Source: Pyropia haitanensis (Eukaryota > Rhodophyta > Bangiophyceae > Bangiales > Bangiaceae). From it: a stretch of DNA of 64,000 nucleotides. The stretch is from the NCBI GenBank assembly GCA_008729055.1, contig SDUX01000005.1:2302875-2366874 (forward strand), given 5' to 3'. Made by a program: the position numbers and the translations under genes. Position 1 is the first letter of the stretch; every line of letters starts with the position of its first letter. A model generated the notes under the pieces. The model was not told the origin of the DNA. It worked only from the letters and a program-made list of their open reading frames with translations, and searched no databases. This document shows positions 22,627-32,208 of the stretch, piece by piece.

Positions 22627-22857
22627 TGTGAGAATCCAAAATGCACGCCCACCGTTAAGCCAGGTCAAGTGCTCATGCAACGACGCACCGCCGCCAGGTT
22701 CACATGACACAGAAAAATATTCACATACATCCCTATTCACATTCACCCATGACCGGCCGTCGCGTACAGTCTCGCACAGCAACGCACACCGCAGGAATCG
22801 AACCTGCGCCCACAACTATCTGAAGCTACCATGTGAGAATCCAAAATGCACGCCCAC
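22627..22857. repeat. 26-bp direct repeats flanking a fragment with LTR/PBS-like junction and tRNA-like T-arm
   Basis: Identical 26-bp copies lie at 22627-22652 and 22832-22857. On the minus strand the second copy ends TCTCACA and is followed at once by TGGTAGCTTCAGATAGTT, exactly the 18-nt sequence that follows the 5' LTR of the gypsy element (33071-33088). This suggests an LTR end plus primer-binding site of a related element. Just beyond is GCAGGTTCGATTCCTGC (minus strand, about 22785-22801), a perfect T-arm stem-loop with a B-box core, but no acceptor or anticodon arm could be folded around it. Confidence 0.5.
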
Positions 22858-22869
22858 TGTCCGCCAACA
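22851..22869 (-). repeat. 3' LTR remnant of copia element 1
   Basis: On the minus strand TGTTGGCGGACAGTGGGCG follows directly after the polypurine tract and matches the first 19 bases of the 5' LTR. The sequence then diverges into the 26-bp repeat fragment, so the 3' LTR was cut or replaced here. Confidence 0.75.
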
Positions 22870-22916
22870 CTCCCCCACGGCCGTGCACGCGTCCCGCTAC
22901 AAAGCCGTGAAAGAAC

Positions 22917-25900
22917 TTACGACCCCGCCGCCTTCGCTGTCTCTCCGACACCGAGGCGGAGGCGGAAGACCACAAAGGCCGGCGCGGGTAGAGGCTTCGC
23001 TAACCCGTCGGCGACCATCTCCCCGCTGGGGGTGTAGAAGAACTCGACCTCCCCGCGCCCCACCCTGTCGCGCACAAAGTGGTGCGCGACGTCGATGTGC
23101 TTGGCACGCCCCGTCCCCTCCGAGTTGCCGAGCATGGCCAGACAGGCCTGGTTGTCTTCGGCCAAGCGGATGGGGTCGGCTGCCTCGCCCAGGTCAGCCA
23201 GAAGCTTCTGCAGCCACAGAGCCTCCTTAGTCGCGGCCGCCGCCGCCAGATACTCGGCCTCTGCAGTAGAGACGGACACCGTTGGCTGCAGCTTGCTGGC
23301 CCACGATACCGCCGCCCCGTTCCCGGTAAAGCACCAGCCCGACGTTGACCGCCGCGTCGACACATCCCCGGCGTAGTCAGCGTCGCAGGCCCCAACCAGC
23401 GCGCCGCCCGCGCCGTAGCAGAGCCCCAGCTCGGCTGTGCCGGCGAGGTACCGCAGCACGTACTTGGCCGCCCGCCAGTGGCTCTCCTCCGGGTTGTGCA
23501 TGAAGCGGCTCAGCACCCCGACGGCACAACTGATGTCGGGGCGCGTGGTCGTTGCCAAGTACAAGAGCGCACCCACCAGCTCCGAGTACCGGTTGTCGGC
23601 CGGCAGGAGAGAGGCGGCCTCCCTGCACATGATAGTCCCGGGGGCCATCGGCGTCTTGGTGGCGTGGGCCGCGCTCATGCCAAACGTGGCCAGCAGCGCC
23701 GCCGTGTGGCCGAGGTTTGACACCGTCAAGGTCCCGGCTGCCCGGTCCCGCACGACCCGCATGCCCAAGAAGTCCACAATCTCCCCCATGTCCCGCACCA
23801 TGTGGGCGCTGGTTAGGACCTCCTTGGCAGTCGTGATGCCAGCGGGCGTCCGCGCCGCCATGGCGGCGTCGTCCGCATGCACCAAGAAGAGGATGGCTTC
23901 GTGCACAGGGTGCTGCCAAATGTAGGGGCAAGGGTCGCCCGTCGAGCGCTTCGCGCCAGCCGCCGCGAGGGTGCCAAACAGGTGCGCTGCCCACAGGTTT
24001 CCCGCCTGCTTGGACCCATACATGGCCCGTAGTACGTGGCAAACGACACGTGGACCGCCCGACTCAAACTCCTTTGGCTGCTTTACGAAGAGGTTCTTGT
24101 CCATGGCCGCGTTCAGGTACGCCGTCTTGACGTCCATGACATGGAGTTCCCAGTTCCGCGCGGCGACCATGGCGAGCACAGCCCGCACCGTCCCCTTGGC
24201 CGGCGTGAGCGCCCACACCTCTTCGCAGTCAATACCGGCCCGCTGCGAGTAGCCGCACACGACAAACCGGGCCTTGTAGCGGGTGACCTTGCCCGCGGCA
24301 TTCCGCTTGAGGTCGAATACCCATCGGCTGTTGGTCAGCTGCTGCCCCTCCGGCAGCTCCATCGTCACCCAGGCCTCATTCTCCAGAAGAGCTCGTACTT
24401 CCTGACGCATAGGGTCCTCCCAGAGGTGCGCGTCTGGGCGGGATTTAGCCTCCTCGTACGTCTTGGAAGCCTGCTGGAGGCTCTCGTCCGTAAAGGCACT
24501 GGCCGTCGCCAGGCTGGCTTGGGCGTCTCCGCCCTCAAAGATGACCTTGGGGTTGCGAGATCGGGTGGGGTGGCGCCCCCCGCCAGAGGTGGACTGCTCC
24601 CCCTCGTTGGCAGTGCGTCCCACGTCGCCCGAGCTTGGGGGAGCACCCGCGGCAGAGCTCTCCGAAAGCACCGGCGTGTCGTCGGGGGGCGTGACAATGG
24701 GCGTCTCCGCCTTGGGAGCCGCCATGCCCTCCCCCTTCACAACCGGAGTGTCCTCCTCGGTGTTGGGGATTGGCATGCAGACGCCGGGCGCCAGCGGCCC
24801 CTTCACGCGCTCAGCACGCGTCTCCCCCTCGTCGACAACAATGTCCCGACGGACCACCACGTTCTTGGTCTGCGGCGTATACACCCTGTACGCCTTGCCG
24901 CCCGCGCCGTAGCCAACGAGGCGCCCGAGAAGGACCTTGGCCTCAAGCTTCCGCTGCTGCTTCTTGGGCTTGAGTGCAAACACGGGGCTCCCCCAGACGC
25001 GCAGCATCGACACGTCGGGCTTCTTGTTGTAAATCCGCTCAAAGGGCGTAGCCCTGCCGTCCTTGGACGGCGAGCGGTTGCGTGTAAACACCGCTGTCAA
25101 CATCGCCTCGGCCCACAGGGAGTGGCCCATGCCCGACTCGGCCATGACGGCGCGCACGCGCTCCATCAGCGTGCGGTTGAGGTGTTCAGCCTTCCCGTTC
25201 TGCTGTGGAGAGTACGCCGCCGTCGGCTCCAATCGGATGCTGCGGCTGCGGTAAAAATCCTGCGTGGCGTCCCCCAGCTCCCCCGCACCGTCGCAGCGGA
25301 TACGCTTGACCTTCTTGCCCGTCTGCCGCTCCAGCTGCAAGATCCACGCCTCCACCGCGCTTGCCGCATCAGCCTTCCTCTGGAGGGGCGTACCGACCGA
25401 GAGGTCCGTGGCGTCGTCGAGGATGCTGACAAAGTGGGCGGCCTTGCCCAGTGACGGGGGCAGCGGGCCCACCAAGTCAATGTGGAGTAGCTCCAACGTG
25501 GACGTCGTGGTAGTGCTGGCAGGGAAGGGAGTTGCCTGCATGCGGCCCTCCACGCACGGTCGGCAAAGCAGCCCCGTCTTCGCCGACACGTCGGCCGTGC
25601 CCAGCTTGCCCATCCCGTTCACCAGCCCGCTCACACGGCGCAGGTTGTCGGCTCCAAGGTGGAAGGAGCGGCGGTGCCATAGCCGCGCCGAGTCGCCCGC
25701 CGGCACGCCATAGGCGACCGCCGCTACCGCTCCCTTGGAGACGTCCAACACATACTGGTCCGTGGAGTTGATGCGGCCAGTGGCCACGAGCGCGGCACCG
25801 GAGCGTACCTCGCACCGGTTGCCGTCAAAAAGCACTGAGCCACCCTGCTTGGTCACCGCACGGACGGAGAAGAGATTGTTGGTCATGCACGGGACGTGCA

Positions 25901-27032
25901 GCACCGCGGACAGGGACAGTTCGACACCGGTGGCCGCCGCCACCGTGGCCGTCCCCACGCCAGGGGCCTCGACCGTGGTTGAATCGGCCAGCGTCACGGC
26001 CGCCTCGTCGGTCGGGGTGTAGGAGTTGAAAGCGGAATGATGTACAGCCATGTGGTGGCTTGTGCCGGAGTCAACTACCCAGTTGAGCGTTGGTCCAGCA
26101 ATGAAGTCACGTTGGTACTTGGGCGCCGCGGCTGCCGACTTGTCGCTTGACGGGGGGTTACTTTTTCCCAAGTGCGCCCTTTTGTCCGTGGTCGTCGCCG
26201 CCCCGGTGGCCATGAACGCCACGGCCCCGTACGCCTTGCCCCCCTCGTTGCCGTGGGCCTTCTTGGCGGCTTGGAGCTTGCGGCACTCATGGCGCCCGTG
26301 CCCCGTCTTGTTGCAATACCAGCAGGTAATGATTTTCTTGGCGGTTCCTAGGTTGCACCGCGTCGGCGCCGGATACTGGCCGGGTTGCCCCCCGGTCCCG
26401 CTGCTGGATCAGTAGGCGGTGTAGGCCGTACTCGGCTCGCCGCCACTCTGGACCGCCTCCTTGGCGTCCGTCTCCACCGGCAACAGGGCCGGCAAGAGGT
26501 GGTCCCACTTGAGGTCCACGCCCGCCGCCAACAGCACAGTCGTGACCGTCTTGTATGTGTCGCGAAGACCAGCCAGCACATGCATGACGGCCGTTTCCTC
26601 GGCCACCGGGTGCCCCGCGCCAGCCAGCTCCGCCCGCAGGGTCTTGGCCCTGCCCAGGTAAACCATCAGGGACTCATTGCTTGTCATACGCAGCGAGGCG
26701 AGCTCCCGCGTGAGCTGCACCTTCCGAGCGTTCGTCTTGCTCTGGAAGGCCGCCTACAGCAAGTCCCAGGCGTCCCGGGCCGTCTTGGCCTCCCCCACCG
26801 TCGGCAGGTTCTGCGCCTTGACGCCGAGGGTCAGCTCCGCCAGAGCCTTGTTATCCTTGCGGAGGAAGGTGGCCAGGGCTTCCGCCTCCCGCCCGTCGGG
26901 CGCCGTCGACTCCGCGATGGTGTCCCACAGGTCCCTGCTGACGAGGTAGGCCTTGAACAGCATCGACCACGTCGCGTAGTCCTCATCCAGCTGCGGCACG
27001 CGCCGCGTCGGCCGATCCATCATGTTCGCCAT
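22917..27032 (-). pseudogene. copia gag-pol with two in-frame stops in gag
   Basis: ATG chosen at 27032 (MANMMDRP), aligned with the start of the second copia copy (58283). Gag contains the UBN2-like region (LDEDYATWSML, LGVKAQNLPTV), then TAG at 26754-26756 and TGA at 26409-26411, all in one frame. Next come the CCHC knuckle CWYCNKTGHGRHEC (about 26270-26320), protease WVVDSGTSHHM, integrase HHCC zinc site (WHRR...CRPC) and catalytic core (HIDLVGPL, YSPQQNGKAE), RT (WVFDLKRNAAGKV; the catalytic box reads LVHADDAAM rather than the usual YVDD) and RNase H (GACDADYAGD, STAEAEYLAAA). Pol is open from 26408 to the stop at 22917. Loss of gag would leave the copy non-autonomous. Confidence 0.93.
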
Positions 27033-27136
27033 GTTGCCCGTCACCAAGGAGGCAACACGCCAGGGTGCCACAGCGTCCGTCCCAGGGAAGCACAGGGCGA
27101 GGAGGGGGGTTTTCACCACCGGCACCCCCGCGCGCA

Positions 27137-27150
27137 CTGGGCCCATAACC
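27137..27150 (-). promoter_or_regulatory. primer-binding site of copia 1 (initiator tRNA-Met half molecule)
   Basis: Minus strand GGTTATGGGCCCAG immediately follows the LTR end ...GGACA. It is the perfect complement of the conserved eukaryotic initiator tRNA-Met anticodon arm CTGGGCCCATAACC, as used by Drosophila copia and yeast Ty5, which prime from a cleaved half-tRNA. Confidence 0.8.
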
Positions 27151-27600
27151 TGTCCAAAGAAAACGTGTTTATCGTTGCCAGTGGTGAGGAACGTCCCCCC
27201 GAGGGCGCAGCTCCGGTCGCGCTCTCCCCGCTCTTATCCCCCCGAGTGGCCGGGCCCGAGAGCACGGCGCGCCGCGCACCCGCTCGTGCAGGCGCGTCAC
27301 AGACACGGCCAGGGGCCGCCGCACCACCGTTGTTGCCAGGCACGGGCGGATAGCCCACGCCCCCCTCCGCGCCCCCCCCCCTCGCCACCCCCTTGCGCCG
27401 CACGGCGCCGCACGCCAGCGCAGTCGCGCTGGCGAGTGCGTGTTGCCGAGTGTGTCAGGTTGGCCCCGACACCCCCCCCACCTCAAAGCACCGACGCGAG
27501 AAATAAAAGCAAACACAAAAAAAAAAAAAACGCAATCAATCGATCACATGCGGACACGAATATCGCGGGGCGGTGCTCGGCCGCCCACTGTCCGCCAACA
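27151..27600 (-). repeat. 5' LTR of copia element 1
   Basis: Begins TGTTGGCGGACAG at 27600 and ends ...TTGGACA at 27151 on the minus strand (TG...CA), 450 bp, directly before the primer-binding site. A run of 14 A on the plus strand lies near 27520. Confidence 0.75.
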
Positions 27601-27925
27601 GCTCGTTCCCCCCGCGCAGCAGATCTACCACGAAAGCTGTTAATTTTACGTCGTTATACTATGTATAAGGGCGGCAGCTCCTTACATCGTATGTAGCGGG
27701 CGCTGATATCGGTCGCCTTATATCCGTACGAGACTCAATCCAAGAACGATTCTATTTAATATCAGTATTCAAGACAACTGCACGTATCCGTCTGAGAGCA
27801 CGTCCACCGGTGCGCCAAAAATTCCATGGAAAACGCCATATATTTTGCATATGCATCAAGGCATGTCTACCAGTCAACTCCTGACCACGGTTCCATCACG
27901 ACCTAAATCCTACGTCAACGCACAT
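27601..27925. other. A/T-richer intergenic sequence with dispersed repeat
   Basis: Sits between the copia 5' LTR and the pogo-like transposon. It holds a 25-bp sequence (27795-27819) that recurs in inverted orientation at 54556-54580, both near TGGAAAACGC-type words. Probably remnants of a short non-coding transposon family. Confidence 0.45.
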
Positions 27926-27926
27926 T

Positions 27927-27970
27927 GAGGCACTTCCATGAAGTCACATCCTGTCACGCAAAGTCACATC
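27927..27970. repeat. left terminal inverted repeat
   Basis: Starts GAGGCACTTCCATGAAGTCA. Matches the reverse complement of the right end with a few substitutions. Confidence 0.9.
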
Positions 27971-28061
27971 AGGCGCAACGCCTAAATCTCCGATTGAGGG
28001 TCGTTTGGGTGCCAATCAATCACTGCAATGCATGACTGGATGATTCTGCCTATCTCTGACC

Positions 28062-29756
28062 CTACTCGGTCGCTACGGAATCGCTACTGCCTGCCTCGTC
28101 GTTGTCGTCGCTGTCACCGTCATCCACCGCGGGCCCAGGGCACACCTTGAGGTGCTCCGCCATTACCGCCACCGCCGACAGGGTCGTGGCGCACGGAGGC
28201 CACACCCAAAACGCGTCACAAGGGCACCCGGTCCACGTCTTGCCGCCGCGGTGAACCTTGTTTGCGCATGCGCGGCAGCGATGGTTCTCTCGCATCGCCG
28301 CCTTTTCAGCTTCCTTTACCTCTCGGTCTGCCTTTTTCTTGGCTCGTTCGTCGCGGCGGGCCTCATTCTCCTGCTGCTTCTTGGCCACCGCGGCCTCCGC
28401 CTTGCGGTTGCTCTCGATGAGGTAGAACGGCGAGTGAACGGCTCCCTTGTTGACCACTGCTTTGCCGTGGATGGTCCCCATTGCAGTGCTCTCAACTCTT
28501 GCCTGAGCATCTTGGATGACGAGGGCCGCTGCGTTGCGCGCAGCTTCCACAATGGTCTCCGCCCCCTCAGACATCCCCAGGTTGGCGCGGGCATTAGCCT
28601 GTGTGAGCTTGGCATTGAAAGGCCATAAGCCGCACCGCCGGAAAGCCCCGGTTATCACCGGGCGGGAAAACGCGCGACGTTTTGCGTGGTAGGCCGCCAT
28701 CAGCAACGTGTCTCGGGTGCTGGTGTTCGTCAAAATGGCGTCCATCATGGATGCCTCGTTGCGGAGGGTCGTGTCCGTCTTGAACGCTCCAAACGGGGCC
28801 GCGTCCAGTGGCTGGTTGAAGTGGCTCGAATTCTTGGGGAGTGAAAAAAGGAACAACCCCAGCCACAGGGCGTGCTCCACGATGTCGGCCCGCCGGTGGG
28901 ACGCCAACTGGTCACCAAACAGCAGAGCCGGGATGCCCGGATGGAGGTTGTTCCACACCTCTGCCACCTTGCCCAGCACGGCCTCAAAGGTGTCTGCGTC
29001 CAGGAAGCCCGTGTCATTCCAGCAATAGTAGCATAACAACGTGCCTCGAGTGATGCTGGGCGCCTGCTCCATGGCGTAGTTGACGAATTCGGCCCACCCC
29101 TTTCCTAACTGCCCCTTCAAGATGTAAACGCTCAACAGCACCCCCCCGTCAGCACTGGCAAAAAGAAGCAAGGTAGCCACAGTGTTTTGCCGCGTTGAAC
29201 GCACGTTGGCCCGCTCTTTACCGGCCATCTCCACAAGAGTCAGGGTCATGTTGCCCGCGTGCTGCACCACCCGCGTCTCATCGTAATTGAATACTGCACA
29301 GTCGGGAAAGTGGTAGCGCTCGAGAAAGTGCTCGAGCTCCGTGCAGAGGTCAACAACGCCGCGAAACACTTCAGGCCCCGCCCGCTTGTCGGCCAAGGCC
29401 TTGCAGGCCCTCTTGCTCAGCTCCTTCTCGTTCCGGGAGACGAAGCGGGCCACCCACTGGGGCGACACGCGCACTCCAAACTTGCGTAGAACCAGCTGCC
29501 GCAACTGTGCCAAACTCAGCGCCACCTTGTTAACACTGAAAGCCTGTGCCACCGAGACCAAGGTAGACTCTTGGGTGAGGGTGAGCTTGTGGCTGGCGTG
29601 GTGGCGCGTGCCCGTGCCGCGCGAGCGGTAGTAGGCGACCCGGATCGCATGTACCGTCTTGCCGCTCTGCACCGCCACGTACTCAAACGCGTCCCCCAGC
29701 GTCGAGTAACCGCGCTTGACGTCTTCAAGGAGGCTCAGTGCCTCTGCGGTGTCCAT
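28062..29756 (-). CDS. pogo/Tigger-like DDE transposase
   Basis: 564 codons, ATG 29756-29754, no internal stop. N-terminus is helical DNA-binding (HTH) sequence, then the DDE_1 core: Asp159 in CAVFNYDET, Asp282 in LLFGDQLASH, and Asp318 in KNSSHFNQPLDAAPFGAFK, a DDD triad with the spacing of the pogo group. The C-terminus has a charged coiled coil (about 440-490), a Cys/His-rich segment (CRACANKVHRGGKTWTGCPC) that may be a zinc finger, and an acidic tail. It would cut and paste this element via the flanking 44-bp repeats. Intact frame and near-identical ends suggest recent activity. Confidence 0.92.
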   Translation of the reverse strand: MDTAEALSLLEDVKRGYSTLGDAFEYVAVQSGKTVHAIRVAYYRSRGTGTRHHASHKLTLTQESTLVSVAQAFSVNKVALSLAQLRQLVLRKFGVRVSPQWVARFVSRNEKELSKRACKALADKRAGPEVFRGVVDLCTELEHFLERYHFPDCAVFNYDETRVVQHAGNMTLTLVEMAGKERANVRSTRQNTVATLLLFASADGGVLLSVYILKGQLGKGWAEFVNYAMEQAPSITRGTLLCYYCWNDTGFLDADTFEAVLGKVAEVWNNLHPGIPALLFGDQLASHRRADIVEHALWLGLFLFSLPKNSSHFNQPLDAAPFGAFKTDTTLRNEASMMDAILTNTSTRDTLLMAAYHAKRRAFSRPVITGAFRRCGLWPFNAKLTQANARANLGMSEGAETIVEAARNAAALVIQDAQARVESTAMGTIHGKAVVNKGAVHSPFYLIESNRKAEAAVAKKQQENEARRDERAKKKADREVKEAEKAAMRENHRCRACANKVHRGGKTWTGCPCDAFWVWPPCATTLSAVAVMAEHLKVCPGPAVDDGDSDDNDEAGSSDSVATE

Positions 29757-29874
29757 CGTGCCCGGCCTGGAGGCCAGGTAAAGCGGGGAGGGCGGTCAAT
29801 GGGGCGAGGGGGGGGAGCCCATGCAACCAGGGGGTTGCTCTCTGAAATGATGACGGCACAGGCGGTTGCAGTGA

Positions 29875-29880
29875 TATATA
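29875..29880 (-). promoter_or_regulatory. TATA box of pogo-like transposase
   Basis: TATATA on the minus strand (reading TATATATCAC), inside the right end and about 120 nt upstream of the ATG at 29756, with an ATTGG (CCAAT-type) word about 15-20 nt further upstream. Confidence 0.5.
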
Positions 29881-29923
29881 GCCCGCCCAATCCGTGGCGC
29901 GAAGGCATTTGGCGGGAGCTGCG

Positions 29924-29967
29924 GATGTGACTTCGCGTGACAGGATGTGATTTTATGGAAGTGCCTC
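29924..29967. repeat. right terminal inverted repeat
   Basis: Reads GATGTGACTTCGCGTGACAG inward to GGAAGTGCCTC. Inverted match of 27927-27970. Confidence 0.9.
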
Positions 29968-29968
29968 A

Positions 29969-30696
29969 TTTCTGCTGCAACTCGAACCTATTCCAGAACA
30001 ATCGCGGCGAGTCGCGTGTGTCGCAGGCGGTGCCGCCGCCGTGTGGCCCTGATCTGTCCCCACCCCCCACGCGCCGCCCGGTTCCAGTTCCGCCATCAGC
30101 TGCCGGGGCCTACCGTCCTCCCGCCCGGCAATGCGGCCACCGACCACCGTCCCTGCCCACCCCCCTCCCCCCGCGCGGCCTTCGATCGCCGTCCCCTCAT
30201 CCCCGCGAGGCGCACCGCGGTTTGGCGTGCCGTCTCCCCTCCTTCTTCCCCCCGTCGCACCGGTACCGCCATTAGACGCCGCCCTGTCACCCCCTGCCAA
30301 GATCCAGGCACACCCGCGTGCTGGCCGCCCATCCCAGCCCCCTGTTTCCTCCTTCAAGGCTCGCTCGTGCCGGTGTTGCACCTACATCCCCCCCCCCCCC
30401 CAACCCGCGCAACCTACCGACGGCAAGCCCCTCACCCTCGACGAGACCCGGGCCGGTGCGCGTGGCGCTCGCCCACTCCCCCCCCCACCCCCCCCCACCG
30501 GTGCGCCCTCTACTGGTGCAGCCGCCGGCCGCCAGCCCCTCACCACGCATCAAGACCCGAGTGTGTCGGAGTGCTGCCGGGTCTGCGGCCCCCCCTCTCC
30601 ATCTGTGCCGCCATCAGCCGCTACCAAGACGCGTGTGTCTGTGTGCCGCCCGATTAACCCGTTCCCCTCCCCCCCCTTCCCGACAAGGACGCTGTC
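29969..30696. other. C-rich spacer before PIF/Harbinger transposase
   Basis: Pro/Arg/Ser-rich frames only. It may contain the decayed 5' part of the Harbinger element, but no terminal repeat or DNA-binding domain is recognisable. Confidence 0.35.
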
Positions 30697-32028
30697 GTGA
30701 GGTACCTGTTGAGCGACGCTGAGGAAGAGAGGGCGGTGGTGGAGTGCTGCGTGGCGGAGGCAGGTGCTGTACTGCGACCATCTGGTGGGGATATAAGGTG
30801 GGTGGGCAAGGTGGCCGGGTCGGCGGGAAACACTGACCGCGGGGTGAGCGCTTGGATTCGGTTCTACCTTTCTCCAACCCCTACCAACAACCGCACCCAT
30901 TTCCGCACCCGATTTCCAGTGCCTATGCGTCTGTACCGTGCTTTGGAGCGCGAGCTGCCCGTAGTGGAGCCGCTCCTTTTGCAACGAGCGGATTGCGCTG
31001 GGCGCGCTGGGCACCCCTTGCACGTTAAAATATTGTGTGCTTTACGCCGCTAAGGGAATGGCACTTCCTTTCAGGACCTTGACGACCAGGCGTGCATGTC
31101 TGTTGAGTCGCAGCGGCAGTACTTCATGCTATTCTTGCGGGCTGTGCGTGCCCTCTGTGGCCCTCGGTACCTGAACCGCGAGCCCACTGCGTTGGAGCTG
31201 CAGCAAATCTCGGACGCCTACGCCGACCGTGGATTTCCTGGCTGCGTTGGGTGTGTCGACTGCATGACGATCAAGTGGAAGAACTGCCCGCGTGCCTACA
31301 AAGGGCAATACCATAACCCCAAGGACGGGAAGCTGGCGGTCCTACGATGCGAGGAGACGGCCGACAGCAACCTCTATTGCTGACACTGGCTGGCATGGCG
31401 GCCAGGGACGAACAACGACGTCACTGTGCTGGACAACAGCCCCCTCTTTATGGACATCTTGTCGGGCCGCCGGACGATGCTGCTTCCGAACGGGTATACT
31501 CTGGGCGGTGTCACACGTCATTGGTTGTTGTATCTGCTGGGGGACTCGGCGTACCCCCGCTGGGCCATTTTCTACCGCCCAACTGCTGCGCCGTTGACTG
31601 AGAAGGAGACGTATCCGGGACAGACACAGGTGACCGTACGCAAGGACGTGAAAAGGCTGTTTGGGTGCTTGCAGGGGCGCTTCCACATACTGCGTCGGAA
31701 GAGGAAGGAGTGGAAAGACGAGACCATTGTTCTCATTGCTGACGTGTGTGTTATTCTACATAACATGATAGTGAGGATGTGGCAGAGTGGAAAGCTGGAG
31801 GAAGAGGCTGGGGACAGCGGGGGGGCCCACCTGGTGGAGGAGTTTTGTATGGACGCGCCAGCGGAGGTAGCAGCTGACCAATCACCTGCCCCTGTGCAAC
31901 TGCCAGTCCCTGCGGTTGGTCTGGTCGCGCTCCTGCAGCGCAGTCGTGCTGTCATGAGCGAGAGTGCTTACATTGCTTTGACGACGGCGATGTCTGACCA
32001 CGTGTGGAGCCTGCGTGGGGAAGAATAA
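30697..32028 (+). pseudogene. PIF/Harbinger (HARBI1/ALP1-like) transposase, inactivated
   Basis: One continuous frame broken by TAA at 31051-31053 and TGA at 31381-31383. Catalytic-core landmarks: GCVDCMTIKWKNCP (first Asp), GTNNDVTVLDNSP, LGDSAYPRW (second Asp region), and VKRLFGCLQGRFHIL, where the position normally held by the catalytic Glu is Lys (AAA 31651-31653). The two stops plus the missing acidic residue mean the copy cannot transpose. No ATG opens the frame; the 5' boundary is the start of homology-like sequence. The element's right side abuts the gypsy insertion at 32209; inverted terminal repeats were not found. Confidence 0.85.
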
Positions 32029-32203
32029 ATAATACCTGTTACTTCTTGTGGCTGGAAGCTGTAATGCAGAGCATAACAGAGGGCCCAGTGAAGTGTCAGC
32101 TCAAGCGCATGATGTGGGCGTCACCCCCGCCGCCAGCCATAGTGGAAAAAATGTGAAGGCGGCGGCAGTGTGCGCGTATGCAGGGGGGATTGGCGAGTTG
32201 GAC

Positions 32204-32208
32204 CTGGC
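32204..32208. repeat. target-site duplication, left copy
   Basis: CTGGC directly before the 5' LTR; repeated at 39574-39578 directly after the 3' LTR. Confidence 0.9.

Larger units (their letters stand above)
22851..27600 (-). mobile_element. Ty1/copia LTR retrotransposon, degenerate, 3' LTR truncated
   Basis: Minus-strand element with 5' LTR 27151-27600, half-tRNA-type primer-binding site 27137-27150, a gag-pol frame to 22917, a purine tract (GTGGGGGAG, ending at 22870) and only the first 19 bp of the 3' LTR (22851-22869, TGTTGGCGGACAGTGGGCG). Domain order protease-integrase-RT-RNase H defines Ty1/copia. Gag carries two in-frame stops while pol is open. Confidence 0.93.
27927..29967 (-). 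mobile_element. pogo-like DDE DNA transposon, structurally complete
   Basis: Terminal inverted repeats of 44 bp, 27927-27970 and 29924-29967, differ at only a few positions. Each holds two spaced AAGTCACAT-like words, probable transposase-binding sites. The ends are flanked by ATT on both sides (27924-27926; 29968-29970). One intact transposase gene lies inside. Confidence 0.9.

Noticed and set aside
22750..22870. tRNA gene suggested by GGTTCGATTCC T-arm
   Set aside because: Only the T-arm folds. No matching acceptor 5' strand, D-arm or anticodon arm could be placed on either side, even in permuted order. Kept only as a tRNA-like hairpin.
24036..25454. 472-codon plus-strand ORF opposite copia pol
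   Set aside because: Shadow frame of the well-supported minus-strand pol.
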